NCBI RefSeq assembly: GCF_001426645.1
Contig: NZ_LMEX01000002.1
Coordinates: 950,322-1,014,321 of the forward strand
Length of the DNA: 64,000 nt
Source of the DNA: Rhodanobacter sp. Root480
GTDB lineage: Bacteria > Pseudomonadota > Gammaproteobacteria > Xanthomonadales > Rhodanobacteraceae
Direction: 5' to 3'
The position numbers and the translations under genes were made by a program. The notes beneath the pieces are model-generated. The model had not been told where the DNA came from and made no database searches. It worked only from the letters and a program-made list of their open reading frames with translations. Of the stretch, positions 1 to 10,085 are shown piece after piece; the first letter of the stretch is position 1, and each line of letters opens with the position of its first letter.

Positions 1-2
1 AC

Positions 3-884
3 CTGCTTCCGGGCGAACGCTTGCTGCGCACCACGGCGGAAGTGCGCGCGTTCCATCCCGACGCCGTGCTGGTGCCGGGCAATGAAGTGCCGCTGTCGTT
101 TCCGGGGCTGAAGGTGCAGGTTTTCCACGGCCTGGGCATCGAGAAGAAAGGCCACTTCCGCATCCGCGGCATGTTCGACCTGTTCTGCACTTTCGGCCCG
201 CTGACCACCGCGCCGTTCGAGCAGCTGGCGCGGCAGCACGGCTGGTTCAAGGTGGTGGAAACCGGCTGGCCGAAAACCGACGTGTTGTTGCGCACGGCGC
301 CTGCCGCCCGCGCCGAGGGCGATGAAAAACGCATCCTCTACGCGCCCACCTTCAGCCCCTCGCTCACTTCGGCGCCGGCCCTGGCCGCCGGGATTGCCGG
401 CATCGTGGCGCGTCGGCCGTGGCGCTGGACGGTGAAGTTCCATCCGAAGATGGCCGAGGAGTTCGCCGCGCCGCTGCGCGCGATTCATGCCGACAACTAC
501 GAGATCGTGTCGACCACCGCGCTGGCGCCGCTGCTGCAGGACGCCGACGTGCTGCTGACGGACACTTCGTCGGTGGCCGCCGAATTCATGTTGCTGGACA
601 AGCCCGTGGTGGCATTCCGCAATCGCCTGCCCGGCCCGCACCTGGTGAACGTGGACGATCCGGCCGCGCTGGAGAGCAGCCTGGAAGCCGCGCTCGGCGG
701 TGACGATCCATCCCGCGAAGCGCGCCGCGAATATGCCCACGCGATGCAGCCACTGCGCGACGGACGCTCCAGCGAACGCGTGCTCGACGCGGTGGAAGCG
801 ATGCTGGCGACGGGCCGCGGCGACCTGAAGCGCAAGCCCCTGAGCCTGCTGCGCCGCTTCAAATACTGGCGCAAGCTGCGATGA
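3..884 (+). CDS. CDP-glycerol glycerophosphotransferase-like protein, C-terminal part (gene runs off the left edge)
   Basis: The reading frame is open from the first bases, so the true start lies left of the window. The visible part resembles the CDP-glycerol:poly(glycerophosphate) transferase family (PF04464 type). It has a VFHGLGIEKKGH stretch near the start, LYAPTFSP in the middle, a KFHPKM segment, and the LLTDTSSVAAEFMLLDKP motif that in this family contributes to nucleotide-sugar-alcohol binding. Such enzymes move glycerol-phosphate from CDP-glycerol onto a surface glycan or a lipid-linked acceptor. The next gene encodes a cytidylyltransferase that could make the CDP-activated donor, and the two reading frames touch through an ATGA overlap if the upstream start of that gene is used. 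The family is clear. The acceptor (LPS core, O-antigen or capsule) cannot be told from sequence. Confidence 0.75.
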   Translation: MLPGERLLRTTAEVRAFHPDAVLVPGNEVPLSFPGLKVQVFHGLGIEKKGHFRIRGMFDLFCTFGPLTTAPFEQLARQHGWFKVVETGWPKTDVLLRTAPAARAEGDEKRILYAPTFSPSLTSAPALAAGIAGIVARRPWRWTVKFHPKMAEEFAAPLRAIHADNYEIVSTTALAPLLQDADVLLTDTSSVAAEFMLLDKPVVAFRNRLPGPHLVNVDDPAALESSLEAALGGDDPSREARREYAHAMQPLRDGRSSERVLDAVEAMLATGRGDLKRKPLSLLRRFKYWRKLR

Positions 885-922
885 CCGGCGCCGTCGACAC
901 CAACGAGGCAGGGATTCGATCG

Positions 923-1384
923 ATGAAAAACGTCGTGCTGACCTACGGCACCTTCGACCTGTTCCACATCGGCCACCTGAACCTGCTGCAGCGGCTGAAG
1001 GCGCTGGGCGATTACCTGGTGGTAGGCGTGTCCACCGACGAGTTCAACGCCACCAAGGGCAAGCAGACCATCGTGCCGTTCGAGGATCGCCAACGCATCG
1101 TGCAGAACATCAAATGCGTGGATCTGGCCATCCCCGAAAGCCACTGGGAGCAGAAGGTTGGGGACATCGCGAAGTACGGCGTGTCCACCTTCGGCATGGG
1201 CGCGGACTGGACCGGTCGTTTCGACGAACTGAAGGCGCATTGCAACGTGGTCTACCTGCCGCGCACCGAAGGCATATCCAGCAGCAGCATGAAGAAACTC
1301 CTGCGCGTGCTGGACAAGGAACACGTGAACGACCTGCGGCAGGCGTTGAACGTCATTTCGGCGATCATCGACCGCTTCGATTGA
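923..1384 (+). CDS. Glycerol-3-phosphate cytidylyltransferase-like (TagD family) nucleotidyltransferase
   Basis: A short nucleotidyltransferase of about 153 residues. It carries the family signature near its N-terminus, TYGTFDLFHIGHLNLL, where HIGH is the nucleotide-binding HxGH motif, and EGISSSSMKK toward the C-terminus, equivalent to the ISSTxI motif. TagD-type enzymes convert CTP and glycerol-3-phosphate to CDP-glycerol. I chose the ATG at 923, preceded by a purine-rich GAGGCAGGGA. An in-frame ATG at 881 would add 14 residues and overlap the previous stop codon. Pairing with the upstream CDP-glycerol-type transferase supports the CDP-glycerol assignment over the related ethanolamine-phosphate or FAD cytidylyl/adenylyltransferases. 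The C-terminal tail is slightly longer than in Bacillus TagD (about 129 residues). Confidence 0.75.
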   Translation: MKNVVLTYGTFDLFHIGHLNLLQRLKALGDYLVVGVSTDEFNATKGKQTIVPFEDRQRIVQNIKCVDLAIPESHWEQKVGDIAKYGVSTFGMGADWTGRFDELKAHCNVVYLPRTEGISSSSMKKLLRVLDKEHVNDLRQALNVISAIIDRFD

Positions 1385-1423
1385 CCGCCGCAGCGACCCT
1401 GGCTTGACTGGTAAAATCGCCGC

Positions 1424-2239
1424 ATGCCCCAGCTTCCCCTGACCCTGGTCGTCATGACCCACAACGAGGCGGCCGTGATCGGCCGCTGCCTGGACAGCGT
1501 GCCGTTCGCCGCGGAAAAGCTGGTGGTCGATTGCGGCAGCACGGACGCCACCCTCGAGGTGGCCCGCGCCCACGGCGCCCGCGTGGTGCACCAGGACTGG
1601 CTGGGCTTCGGCCCGCAGCGCAACTTCGGCACCACCCAGGCCAGCCACCCGTGGATCCTGGTGCTGGATGCCGATGAATTCCTCTCGCCGGAACTGGCGG
1701 GTGAGCTGGCGCAACGGCTTCCGCAGGTGATGGCGTCGGAGGCGGCCGTGGGCATCCTGCGCCGACGCACGCTGTACATGGGCGCGCCGATGCGCTGGTA
1801 CCGGCCGATGGTGGGCGAGAAACTGGCGCGGCTGTATCACCGCGACCGCGCCCGCTGGCGCGACGTGCGGGTGCATGAATCGCTGACCTGGGACGGGCCG
1901 CAGGCATCGTTCAAGGCGCCGTTCGAGCACGAGAACAACCCCACCCTGGTGCACAAGGGCCTGAAGGTGCTGCGCTACGCCGAGCTGAAGGCGCGCGACT
2001 GGCAACAGAAGGGCCGCAAGCCGCGCATGTGGGATTGCGCGCTGGTGTTCGTCACTACCTTCTTCAAGGATTACGTGCTGCGCCTGGCCATGTTCGACGG
2101 CTGGCGCGGTTTCGCGGTTTCGCAGACCAATGCCAGCTACGCGGTCTACAAGCGCATGCGCTATTACGAGATGTGCCGCAACCCGGCGTCGGTGGCGATG
2201 GCCGGCGACGTGCTGATCCGCCACGGTCTGGACCGCTAG
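1424..2239 (+). CDS. Family 2 glycosyltransferase, WaaE/KdtX-like (LPS core)
   Basis: A 271-residue GT-A fold glycosyltransferase. The N-terminus has TLVVMTHNEAAVIGRCLDSV and then VDCGSTDATLEVA, the nucleotide-sugar binding part of GT2. WILVLDADEFLS holds the DxD-type metal-binding aspartates. The pattern of length and motifs matches the WaaE / KdtX group, which adds a beta-1,4-glucose to the inner-core heptose of LPS. There is no signal peptide, so it should act on the cytoplasmic side of the inner membrane. It follows the CDP-glycerol pair after about 40 bases and precedes an ArnT-like gene, so it belongs to a surface glycan cluster. The sugar specificity is inferred only. Confidence 0.72.
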   Translation: MPQLPLTLVVMTHNEAAVIGRCLDSVPFAAEKLVVDCGSTDATLEVARAHGARVVHQDWLGFGPQRNFGTTQASHPWILVLDADEFLSPELAGELAQRLPQVMASEAAVGILRRRTLYMGAPMRWYRPMVGEKLARLYHRDRARWRDVRVHESLTWDGPQASFKAPFEHENNPTLVHKGLKVLRYAELKARDWQQKGRKPRMWDCALVFVTTFFKDYVLRLAMFDGWRGFAVSQTNASYAVYKRMRYYEMCRNPASVAMAGDVLIRHGLDR

Positions 2240-2357
2240 AAATCGCCGCCGATCAACGCATGCGAGGACGCGCCCGCGACGCACCGGCCGGTACGATCTG
2301 CGGCACCGGCCACGTTGCCGCGATGCGGCGCAGGCTAGAATCGGCTGCCTCTCCACC

Positions 2358-4259
2358 GTGAGCTTTCCCGTGCCCCTCAACGCCTACAGCCGTCTCGAAA
2401 ACCTGCGCGCCATGTGGTCGTGGTTGCTGTTGTGGACGGTGGTGGCGCTGCTGGCCATTTTTTCGCACGGGCCGATGCCGCTGTATTCCACCCGCACGCT
2501 GGCGGTGGCGTGGGAGATGTTCAACCAGGGCCACTGGCTGGTGCCGTACATCAATGGCGAGCCGTACAGCGAGAAGGCGCCGCTGCTGTTCTGGCTGATC
2601 CAGAGCGGCTGGTTCGTGTTCGGCGTCAATGACATCTGGCCGCGGGTGCTGGAGGTCTTGTTCGGCGCCACGCAACTGGTGCTGGTATCGACCCTGGCGC
2701 AGCGGTTGTTTCCGAACCGTCCGTGGATGGCCAAGGCGGCACCGTGGATGCTGCTGGCGCTGGGCTACGCGTTCCTGTTCGGCCTGCAGATCATGTACGA
2801 CGTGCTGCTGGCGGTGTGGACGCTGGCGGCGCTGCTGTGCCTGACGCCGAAGACCCGCCGGGCCGAGCCGCGCTGGCTGCTGTTCGGCATCTGCATCGGG
2901 CTGGGCCTGCTGACCAAGGGTCCGGTGATGCTGCTGCACGTGGTGTTTCCGTGGTTGCTGGGCCCGTTGTGGAACGACTGGGCGCGTCAGCATCGGGCGC
3001 GCTGGTACGGGTGCGGCGTGGCCTCGTTGCTGCTGGGGGGAGGCATGTTGCTGGCGTGGGCGCTGCCGGCCGGTGCCGCCGGTGGCGAGGCGTATCGGCA
3101 ACGATTGTTTTTCACGCAGACGGCCGGCCGCGTGGTCGATGAACTGTCCAAAGGCAAGAACCTGCAGAACCACGCCCAGGCAGCATGGTGGTACCTGTTG
3201 TGGCTGCCGGCGCTGCTGTTTCCGTTCAGTGGCTGGCCGCGTGCGCCGGTGGCGGTAGCGGCAACCTTGCTGCAACGGCCATGGGGCCGCGGCATCAAGC
3301 CCGCGTTGTGGCTGTCGCTGCTGGCGCTGCTGGGTTTGCTGGCGCTGGCGGTGATGCCCGGCGCCTCGCCATGGGCGGCGAAACTGCTGGTCTGCCTGCT
3401 GCTGGTGCCGTTGTCGATCGCGTTGCTGCGGCGACCGTTGGAGCCGGGCCTGCGATTCGCCTTGTGTTGGCTGCTGCCGGGCTTTCTGGTGTTTTCGCTG
3501 ATCAGCGGCAAGCAGCTTTATTACCTGCTGCCGGAGCTGGCCGGGGCGGTGCTGCTGATCGCCGGCTGCATCGCGGTGCTGCGCGAAAGGCATCCCGCGC
3601 TGGCCACCCACGGCGGGCTTGGCACCTGGCCGCTGGGCGTGGGCGGCATCGTGTTGGCGCTGTTGCTGTTCGCCATGCCCTTGCTGGTGGCCAACCACGT
3701 CCTGACCGGCGACTGGGCGCACGATGTCGCCCCATACAGCCGCTATTTCAGCGTGGTGTTCCTGTTGCTGGGCGGGCTGTTGCTGCTGCGCGGTCGCGGC
3801 GAATTGCGGCGTCTGGCATTTGCCGGGCTGATCGGCGTGCTGTCGCTCAACACATTATTCACGCTGGCCTTGTGGCGCAATTACGACATCCGCCCCGCGG
3901 CGCGCCTGCTCGGCGCCGTCGAACAGGCGCATCGACCGATCGGTTACCTGGGCAATTACGCCGGCGAGTTCCACTTCGCCGGGCGGCTGACCCAGCCCAT
4001 CACCGAGTTGTACGGTGACCAGGCGCTGCTGGATTTCGCCCGCGACCACCCGGACGCGGTGGTGGTGACGCACCCGGACGCGCTCGACCCGAACGACCTG
4101 CGCTACGCCTTGCTGGTGCAGCCGTTCCGCTCATCGTGGCTGGCGGTATGGCCGGCCCAGTCGCTGGCCGACCTGCGCGAGGGCCACACCCCGCCCGAGC
4201 CCAGCCGCCCCACCCAGGTCTACCCGGCCGACGATCGGCGTTACCGGCTGCAACCGTGA
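2358..4259 (+). CDS. ArnT-like membrane glycosyltransferase (GT39/GT83 family)
   Basis: A 633-residue protein with about eleven predicted membrane spans and a periplasmic C-terminal part. The first loop contains YINGEPYSEKAPLLFWLIQS, the hallmark of the ArnT / PMT superfamily, which uses polyprenyl-phosphate sugars to modify lipid A or proteins in the periplasm. In canonical ArnT an acidic DE pair precedes this motif. Here the equivalent site reads LYSTRTLAVAWEM, so the usual catalytic acid seems absent, which suggests a divergent subgroup. The annotated start is a GTG at 2358 without an obvious ribosome binding site. The ATG at 2412 is an alternative. The stop overlaps the GTG of the next small gene, which suggests coupled translation. 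Confidence 0.7.
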   Translation: MSFPVPLNAYSRLENLRAMWSWLLLWTVVALLAIFSHGPMPLYSTRTLAVAWEMFNQGHWLVPYINGEPYSEKAPLLFWLIQSGWFVFGVNDIWPRVLEVLFGATQLVLVSTLAQRLFPNRPWMAKAAPWMLLALGYAFLFGLQIMYDVLLAVWTLAALLCLTPKTRRAEPRWLLFGICIGLGLLTKGPVMLLHVVFPWLLGPLWNDWARQHRARWYGCGVASLLLGGGMLLAWALPAGAAGGEAYRQRLFFTQTAGRVVDELSKGKNLQNHAQAAWWYLLWLPALLFPFSGWPRAPVAVAATLLQRPWGRGIKPALWLSLLALLGLLALAVMPGASPWAAKLLVCLLLVPLSIALLRRPLEPGLRFALCWLLPGFLVFSLISGKQLYYLLPELAGAVLLIAGCIAVLRERHPALATHGGLGTWPLGVGGIVLALLLFAMPLLVANHVLTGDWAHDVAPYSRYFSVVFLLLGGLLLLRGRGELRRLAFAGLIGVLSLNTLFTLALWRNYDIRPAARLLGAVEQAHRPIGYLGNYAGEFHFAGRLTQPITELYGDQALLDFARDHPDAVVVTHPDALDPNDLRYALLVQPFRSSWLAVWPAQSLADLREGHTPPEPSRPTQVYPADDRRYRLQP

Positions 4260-4570
4260 GCGCGCCGCTGATCGCCAGCCTGCGCCAGCAATGCGGTGGG
4301 CCGCGGGACGGCGCGCTGCTGCGTTTCTCGCTGGGCACCGCACTGCTGAACGACGGCGACGCGGTCGCCGCGATCGAGGAATTGCGGCGCGCGGTGGCGT
4401 TCGACCCGGCCTATTCCGCGGCGTGGAAAGCCCTGGGCAAGGCCTGCCTGGCCGCCGGCCAGGAACCGGCCGCCGCCGAGGCATGGCGCAGCGGCATGGC
4501 GGCCGCGGCGCAGCGCGGCGACAAGCAGGCGGAGAAGGAAATGGCGGTGTTTCTGCGGAGGCTGGGCTGA
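4256..4570 (+). CDS. Small tetratricopeptide-repeat protein
   Basis: A protein of about 104 residues whose centre reads as TPR helices: LRFSLGTALLNDGDAVAAI, then LRRAVAFDPAYSAAWKALGK. The spacing of Leu/Ala/Gly/Pro is that of one to two TPR units. No signal peptide or catalytic motif is seen. It probably starts at the GTG at 4256, which overlaps the stop codon of the ArnT-like gene (GTGA). This argues for coupled expression and perhaps a role as a partner of that transferase. A longer in-frame reading from 4136 would overlap the upstream gene heavily and is unlikely. The function is unknown beyond protein-protein contact. Confidence 0.6.
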   Translation: MSAPLIASLRQQCGGPRDGALLRFSLGTALLNDGDAVAAIEELRRAVAFDPAYSAAWKALGKACLAAGQEPAAAEAWRSGMAAAAQRGDKQAEKEMAVFLRRLG

Positions 4571-4573
4571 GAT

Positions 4574-5461
4574 TCAGCGCGCGTCGTAAGGGCTGGCCCA
4601 GCCGTGGCCCGAGAAGCGTTTGTACTGCCACTGATACTGCGCAAAGGCCTGCTCGACGCAGGCCTCCACGCCACGGTTGAGCGCGTTGCAGGCCACCACC
4701 GGGTCCGCGTCATCCAGCTGCGGCGGCGCGGGCCGGATATGAATGCGATAGCCCTCGCCACGCGGTAGCCGCTCCGCAAACGCGAACAGCACGGTGGCGC
4801 CGGTGCGCGCGGCCAGCCGCGGCAGCAACACCATCGTCAGCGCGTCACGACCGAAGAACGGCACCGCCTGACCCTCGCCCGCCCGCGGCTTCTGGTCGGG
4901 CAGGATGCCCACCGTGCCACCCGCGGCCAGCCGCTTGTACAGCGCACGCACACCCGCGCCATCGGCGCGCACCTGCTCGGGCGCCAGCGCGCCGCGCACC
5001 TTGCGCAGCAGCGCCTCGATCGCCGCGATCCGCGGCGGACGGTAGAGAATGGCCAGCGGCATCTTGCTGCCCAGCCAGTAATTGAGCAGCTCCCAGCAGC
5101 CCAGGTGCGGCGCGGCGATGATCACCCCCTTGCCAGCGGCCAGTGCGTCATCGAGCAGCGCCTCGCCACGCACCTCGCGGATCAGGCCCAGCGAACGCTG
5201 CGCGCCGCTGCCCCAGATCTTGATGATCTCGGTCACCGACTTGCCGCTCTCCATCATCACGTCGCGCAGCAGCGCCGCCTGGGCCGCGTCATCGAGTTGC
5301 GGCCGCGCGATGCGCAGGTTCACCGCGGTGTTGTGCGCCGTGCGGCCGCCACGCCACAGCAGCAGCCGACCCAACAGCGCACCGGCGCCATGCAATAACC
5401 GCAACGGCAGCAGCGCGAGCAAACGCAGCACGAGATAGAGAAGGTAGACGTCGGGACGCAT
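4574..5461 (-). CDS. LpxL/HtrB-family lipid A acyltransferase
   Basis: A 295-residue member of the lysophospholipid / lauroyl acyltransferase family (PF03279). It has a hydrophobic N-terminal anchor (YLLYLVLRLLALLPLRLL) and the catalytic HX4(D/E) motif as HLGCWE near residue 120. A GILPDQKPRAGEG stretch near residue 195 matches the acceptor or phosphate-binding region of LpxL. Such enzymes add a secondary acyl chain to lipid A at the inner membrane. It faces the LPS-related genes tail to tail, only four bases from the TPR gene stop, with no obvious terminator between them. Whether it is LpxL, LpxM or a paralogue acting on other lipids cannot be decided here. Confidence 0.8.
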   Translation of the reverse strand: MRPDVYLLYLVLRLLALLPLRLLHGAGALLGRLLLWRGGRTAHNTAVNLRIARPQLDDAAQAALLRDVMMESGKSVTEIIKIWGSGAQRSLGLIREVRGEALLDDALAAGKGVIIAAPHLGCWELLNYWLGSKMPLAILYRPPRIAAIEALLRKVRGALAPEQVRADGAGVRALYKRLAAGGTVGILPDQKPRAGEGQAVPFFGRDALTMVLLPRLAARTGATVLFAFAERLPRGEGYRIHIRPAPPQLDDADPVVACNALNRGVEACVEQAFAQYQWQYKRFSGHGWASPYDAR

Positions 5462-5584
5462 CCACGAAGTTTACGTGAGGCCGCCGCAGAATCCTCCCGC
5501 CGACGGTACCGGTATCCGCCGCACCGTCTTCCGCCGACCCCGCTGGCGCCGTAAGCTGTGCGCTTCCCGCTACGCCGAGCCCTC

Positions 5585-6025
5585 ATGATTGCCCTGATCC
5601 AGCGCGTGCTGTCAGCCGAAGTCGAGGTCGATCAGGAATGCGTTGGCGCCATCGGACCCGGCCTGCTGGCGCTGGTGGCGGTGCAGCCGGACGACGGCGA
5701 GACCCAGGCGCGGCGGATGCTGGAGCGACTGCTCGGCTACCGCGTTTTCGCCGACGACGCCGGCCGCATGAATCGCTCGCTGACCGATACCGGTGGCGGC
5801 CTGTTGCTGGTCAGCCAGTTCACCCTGGCGGCCGACACCCGCTCCGGCATGCGCCCAAGCTTCACTTCCGCCGCGTCGCCGGAACACGCCCGGCACTGGT
5901 TCGACCGGCTGCTGGAGCTGGCGCGCGCCGCGCACCCGGGGGTGGAAACCGGCCGCTTCGGTGCCCATATGGTGATCCGGCTGGTCAACGATGGCCCGGT
6001 GACGTTCCGGCTCGATACCGGCTGA
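5585..6025 (+). CDS. dtd: D-aminoacyl-tRNA deacylase
   Basis: A 146-residue protein starting MIALIQRVLSAEVEV. It has both DTD signatures: SQFTLAADT near residue 78 and NDGPVT close to the C-terminus, whose Gly-Pro pair builds the chiral-selective site. It hydrolyses D-aminoacyl-tRNA, and glycyl-tRNA(Ala), in the cytoplasm and so protects translation. The length is typical for the family. The ATG at 5585 gives the conserved N-terminus; a start at 5558 would only add an unconserved extension. It lies just before rpoD but has its own transcription context, since an inverted repeat and the rpoD promoter follow its stop. Confidence 0.93.
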   Translation: MIALIQRVLSAEVEVDQECVGAIGPGLLALVAVQPDDGETQARRMLERLLGYRVFADDAGRMNRSLTDTGGGLLLVSQFTLAADTRSGMRPSFTSAASPEHARHWFDRLLELARAAHPGVETGRFGAHMVIRLVNDGPVTFRLDTG

Positions 6026-6053
6026 TGCGAGGCCTGCACCCTGCACCGGAAAA

Positions 6054-6090
6054 CCACGCAAGGCCCCGATCTGGCGCGCTTTTTGCGTGG
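6054..6090. other. Inverted repeat between dtd and rpoD
   Basis: CCACGCAA at 6054-6061 is repeated inverted as TTGCGTGG at 6083-6090 with a 21-base loop. It could be a weak terminator for dtd, since a short T run (CTTTTTG) sits inside the right side rather than after it. Function uncertain. Confidence 0.35.
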
Positions 6091-6119
6091 TCCATCCTGA
6101 CGATTTCTCACTTGCAAAC

Positions 6120-6148
6120 TGGTCAAAAAAGCAGCATATCGCTATAAT
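6120..6148 (+). promoter_or_regulatory. Sigma-70 type promoter of rpoD
   Basis: TGGTCA at 6120-6125 and a perfect TATAAT at 6143-6148 are separated by 17 bases. Transcription would begin near 6155, leaving a leader of about 25 bases before the rpoD ATG at 6181. This is the best consensus promoter seen in the window. Confidence 0.65.
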
Positions 6149-6180
6149 GTCCGGTTCTTGAACCCCGCGGTGGTCGGTTA

Positions 6181-8061
<1,881 letters not shown>

Positions 8062-8082
8062 GCGCTACCGCGCCATCAACGG

Positions 8083-8110
8083 AAAGCCCCGCCAAGTGCG
8101 GGGCTTTTTC
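8083..8110 (+). terminator. Rho-independent terminator after rpoD
   Basis: AAAGCCCCGC at 8083-8092 pairs with GCGGGGCTTT at 8098-8107 around a five-base loop, followed by TTC. It lies 22 bases after the rpoD stop. Confidence 0.9.
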
Positions 8111-8129
8111 GTTGGGCCGGAGCTCTTTT

Positions 8130-8203
8130 TGTAGGAGCGGCTTCAGCCGCGACGCTCTTCTTCGACCAGCGGCAAAAGCATCGCGGCTGAAGCCGCTCCT
8201 ACA
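8130..8203. repeat. REP-like inverted repeat with perfect 23-bp arms
   Basis: The arm at 8130-8152 begins TGTAGGAGCGGCTTCAGCC. Its exact reverse complement lies at 8181-8203, with 28 bases between. Each arm also holds an internal palindrome (GCGGCTTCAGCCGC), as in the REP doublets (REPINs) common in Xanthomonadales and Pseudomonas. A degenerate single copy occurs at 19565-19587. It sits between the rpoD terminator and the end of the convergent galM gene, a typical intergenic location. Confidence 0.85.
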
Positions 8204-8227
8204 ACAGCCGTCGGTGTGGAGTGCGGA

Positions 8228-9055
8228 TCAGTCCCACGCCAGGCGGTACCACGCCGACAGCGTGGCGCCGGGCTCGAGCTGTTGCGCCGAGCCAAGGTTG
8301 AACGCATCGGGCGGGCCGCTCTGCGGTTCGACGCAGGTGGCGTGCGCCGGCTGGTCGTAGACCACCCAGTGGTCGCAACTCGACGTCAGCCGCAATTGCT
8401 GCGGCCCGCGCGCCAGCACGACCGGCTGCTCGTTGATGAAGCAATCGTCCCACGGCCCCGGCGGCGGCTCGGCCAACGGCAGGGTCGCCATGCCTTCGGC
8501 GTCGCGGGGGTAGAAACGCGACGGCTGGAAGTCGAGGCGATCGGGCTTCAGGAACCACGGATGCCAACCCAGGGTGACCGGCATGGCCTGCTCCCCGGCG
8601 GTCACCGACAGCGTCATGTGCAATTCCCGCTCGCGTGCCTCGATGCGCTGGTGGGCACGGCCGCCGAACGGCCAGCGGTGGTCGCGCGGCAGCGGCAGCG
8701 ACATCGCCACATGCGTGGCCGAGTGCTCGTCCACCTGCCACGGCAGCAGCAGCGCCACGCCGTGGATGGCGTGATCGCCCAGGTTCACCGGCAACTGGCG
8801 GGGGCCGTGGAAATCGAATTTCCCGCGCCGTACGCGACCGGCCCACGGCAGCATGGGGAAGCTGCCCCAGGCGATCGCCGCCTGGTTCTGGGGACCGTAA
8901 TCCACCAGCCAGGCGACGCCATCGAACATCACCTGCGCCACGCGCCCGCCGGCAACCGGCGCGATATCGACCGACAACGGCCCATGCCCGATCCGCAGCA
9001 GCGGCCCCGGCGCAAGCTCGGCAGTGACGTCGGTATCCGCCTGCTCAGCCGCCAT
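8228..9055 (-). CDS. Aldose 1-epimerase (galactose mutarotase family)
   Basis: A 275-residue cytoplasmic protein of the GalM family. GDHAIHG near residue 95 and TLGWHPWF near residue 165 supply the two catalytic histidines, and CVEPQSGPPDAFN near residue 245 the catalytic glutamate. It interconverts alpha and beta anomers of aldoses such as xylose, arabinose or glucose. The start codon lies inside the last 11 bases of the upstream GH43 gene, so translation is probably coupled. The order GPH transporter, GH43, mutarotase makes an uptake-hydrolysis-anomer module for pentose oligosaccharides. The precise substrate is inferred from this context. Confidence 0.85.
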   Translation of the reverse strand: MAAEQADTDVTAELAPGPLLRIGHGPLSVDIAPVAGGRVAQVMFDGVAWLVDYGPQNQAAIAWGSFPMLPWAGRVRRGKFDFHGPRQLPVNLGDHAIHGVALLLPWQVDEHSATHVAMSLPLPRDHRWPFGGRAHQRIEARERELHMTLSVTAGEQAMPVTLGWHPWFLKPDRLDFQPSRFYPRDAEGMATLPLAEPPPGPWDDCFINEQPVVLARGPQQLRLTSSCDHWVVYDQPAHATCVEPQSGPPDAFNLGSAQQLEPGATLSAWYRLAWD

Positions 9056-10085
9056 ACGGGTGCAGCGTCACGATGCGGCCTTGCTCGTCGTGCTGCAGCT
9101 CGGTCATCTTGATCGAGCGCAGATGCGTCACGCCGCCGGACAACAAGGCGTCGTGATAGAACAGGTACCACTTGTCGCCGAACGCGCAAGTCGAATGGTG
9201 CGTCGTCCAACCCACCACCGGGGACAGGATGCGGCCCTGGTAGGTGAACGGCCCGTACGGGTTGTCACTGGTGGCGTAGCACAGGAAATGCGTGTTGCCG
9301 GTGGAATAGGACAGGTAGTACGTGCCGTTGTAGCGATGCATCCACGGCCCTTCGAAATAGCGCCGGTCGTGGTCGCCCGCCAGCAGCGGCTTGCCGTGTT
9401 CGTCGAGGATGACGATTTCGCGCGGCGCTTCGGCGAAGCCGGTCATGGCAGCGTCGAGCTTGGCCACGCGCGGACCCAGGGCGGGTTCGTTCGCCGCCGG
9501 TTCCTCGTTCGCCTCGGCATAGGTGTTGTTGCGGTACTTCTGCAGTTGCCCGCCCCAGAGACCGCCGAAGTACATGTAGTGCTCGCCGTCCTCGTCGCCG
9601 AAGACCGCCGGGTCGATGGAGTAGCTGCCCTCGATCGCCTGCGGCTCGGGCTTGAACGGGCCTTCCGGGCGATCGCCCACGGCCACGCCGATCTGGAAGA
9701 TGCCGTCGGGGCGCTTGGCCGGGAAATAGAGGTAGTACTTGCCGTTTTTGCGCGCGGCATCCGGCGCCCACATCTGGCGCTCGGCCCAGGGCACATCCTT
9801 CACGTGCAGGGCCACGCCGCAGTCGACCGCCTCGCTGTCGGGCGATGCCATGCGGAAGACGTGATAGTCCTCCATGCAGAAGTGGTCGCCGTTGTCGTTG
9901 AACGGTACGCCACCCTCGACGTCGTGCGACGGGTAGATGTAGAGCGCCCCGTCGAACACATGCGCGGAAGGATCGGCGGTGTAGATATGCGTGACCAGCG
10001 GCTTGGAGATCGCCTGCGCGGTGAGCGCCTGCACTTCGGCCGGAGTGGGGTTTTCCGGCACGCCGTCGGTGGAAGGGTTCGACAT
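9045..10085 (-). CDS. Family 43 glycoside hydrolase, cytoplasmic (beta-xylosidase or arabinofuranosidase)
   Basis: A 346-residue single-domain GH43 five-bladed propeller. The general base aspartate is in HIYTADPSAHVFDGALY near residue 40, a second aspartate in YSIDPAVFGDEDGEH, and the acid glutamate in YFEGPWMHRYNGTYYLSYS near residue 255. The N-terminus (MSNPSTDGVPENPTPAEV) has no signal peptide, so the enzyme should work on short oligosaccharides inside the cell. Its ATG overlaps the stop of the upstream GPH transporter by one base (TGATG), so the two are translated together, which fits import followed by hydrolysis of xylo- or arabinoxylo-oligosaccharides. GH43 subfamily and exact specificity need comparison with characterised enzymes. 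Confidence 0.85.
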   Translation of the reverse strand: MSNPSTDGVPENPTPAEVQALTAQAISKPLVTHIYTADPSAHVFDGALYIYPSHDVEGGVPFNDNGDHFCMEDYHVFRMASPDSEAVDCGVALHVKDVPWAERQMWAPDAARKNGKYYLYFPAKRPDGIFQIGVAVGDRPEGPFKPEPQAIEGSYSIDPAVFGDEDGEHYMYFGGLWGGQLQKYRNNTYAEANEEPAANEPALGPRVAKLDAAMTGFAEAPREIVILDEHGKPLLAGDHDRRYFEGPWMHRYNGTYYLSYSTGNTHFLCYATSDNPYGPFTYQGRILSPVVGWTTHHSTCAFGDKWYLFYHDALLSGGVTHLRSIKMTELQHDEQGRIVTLHPYGG

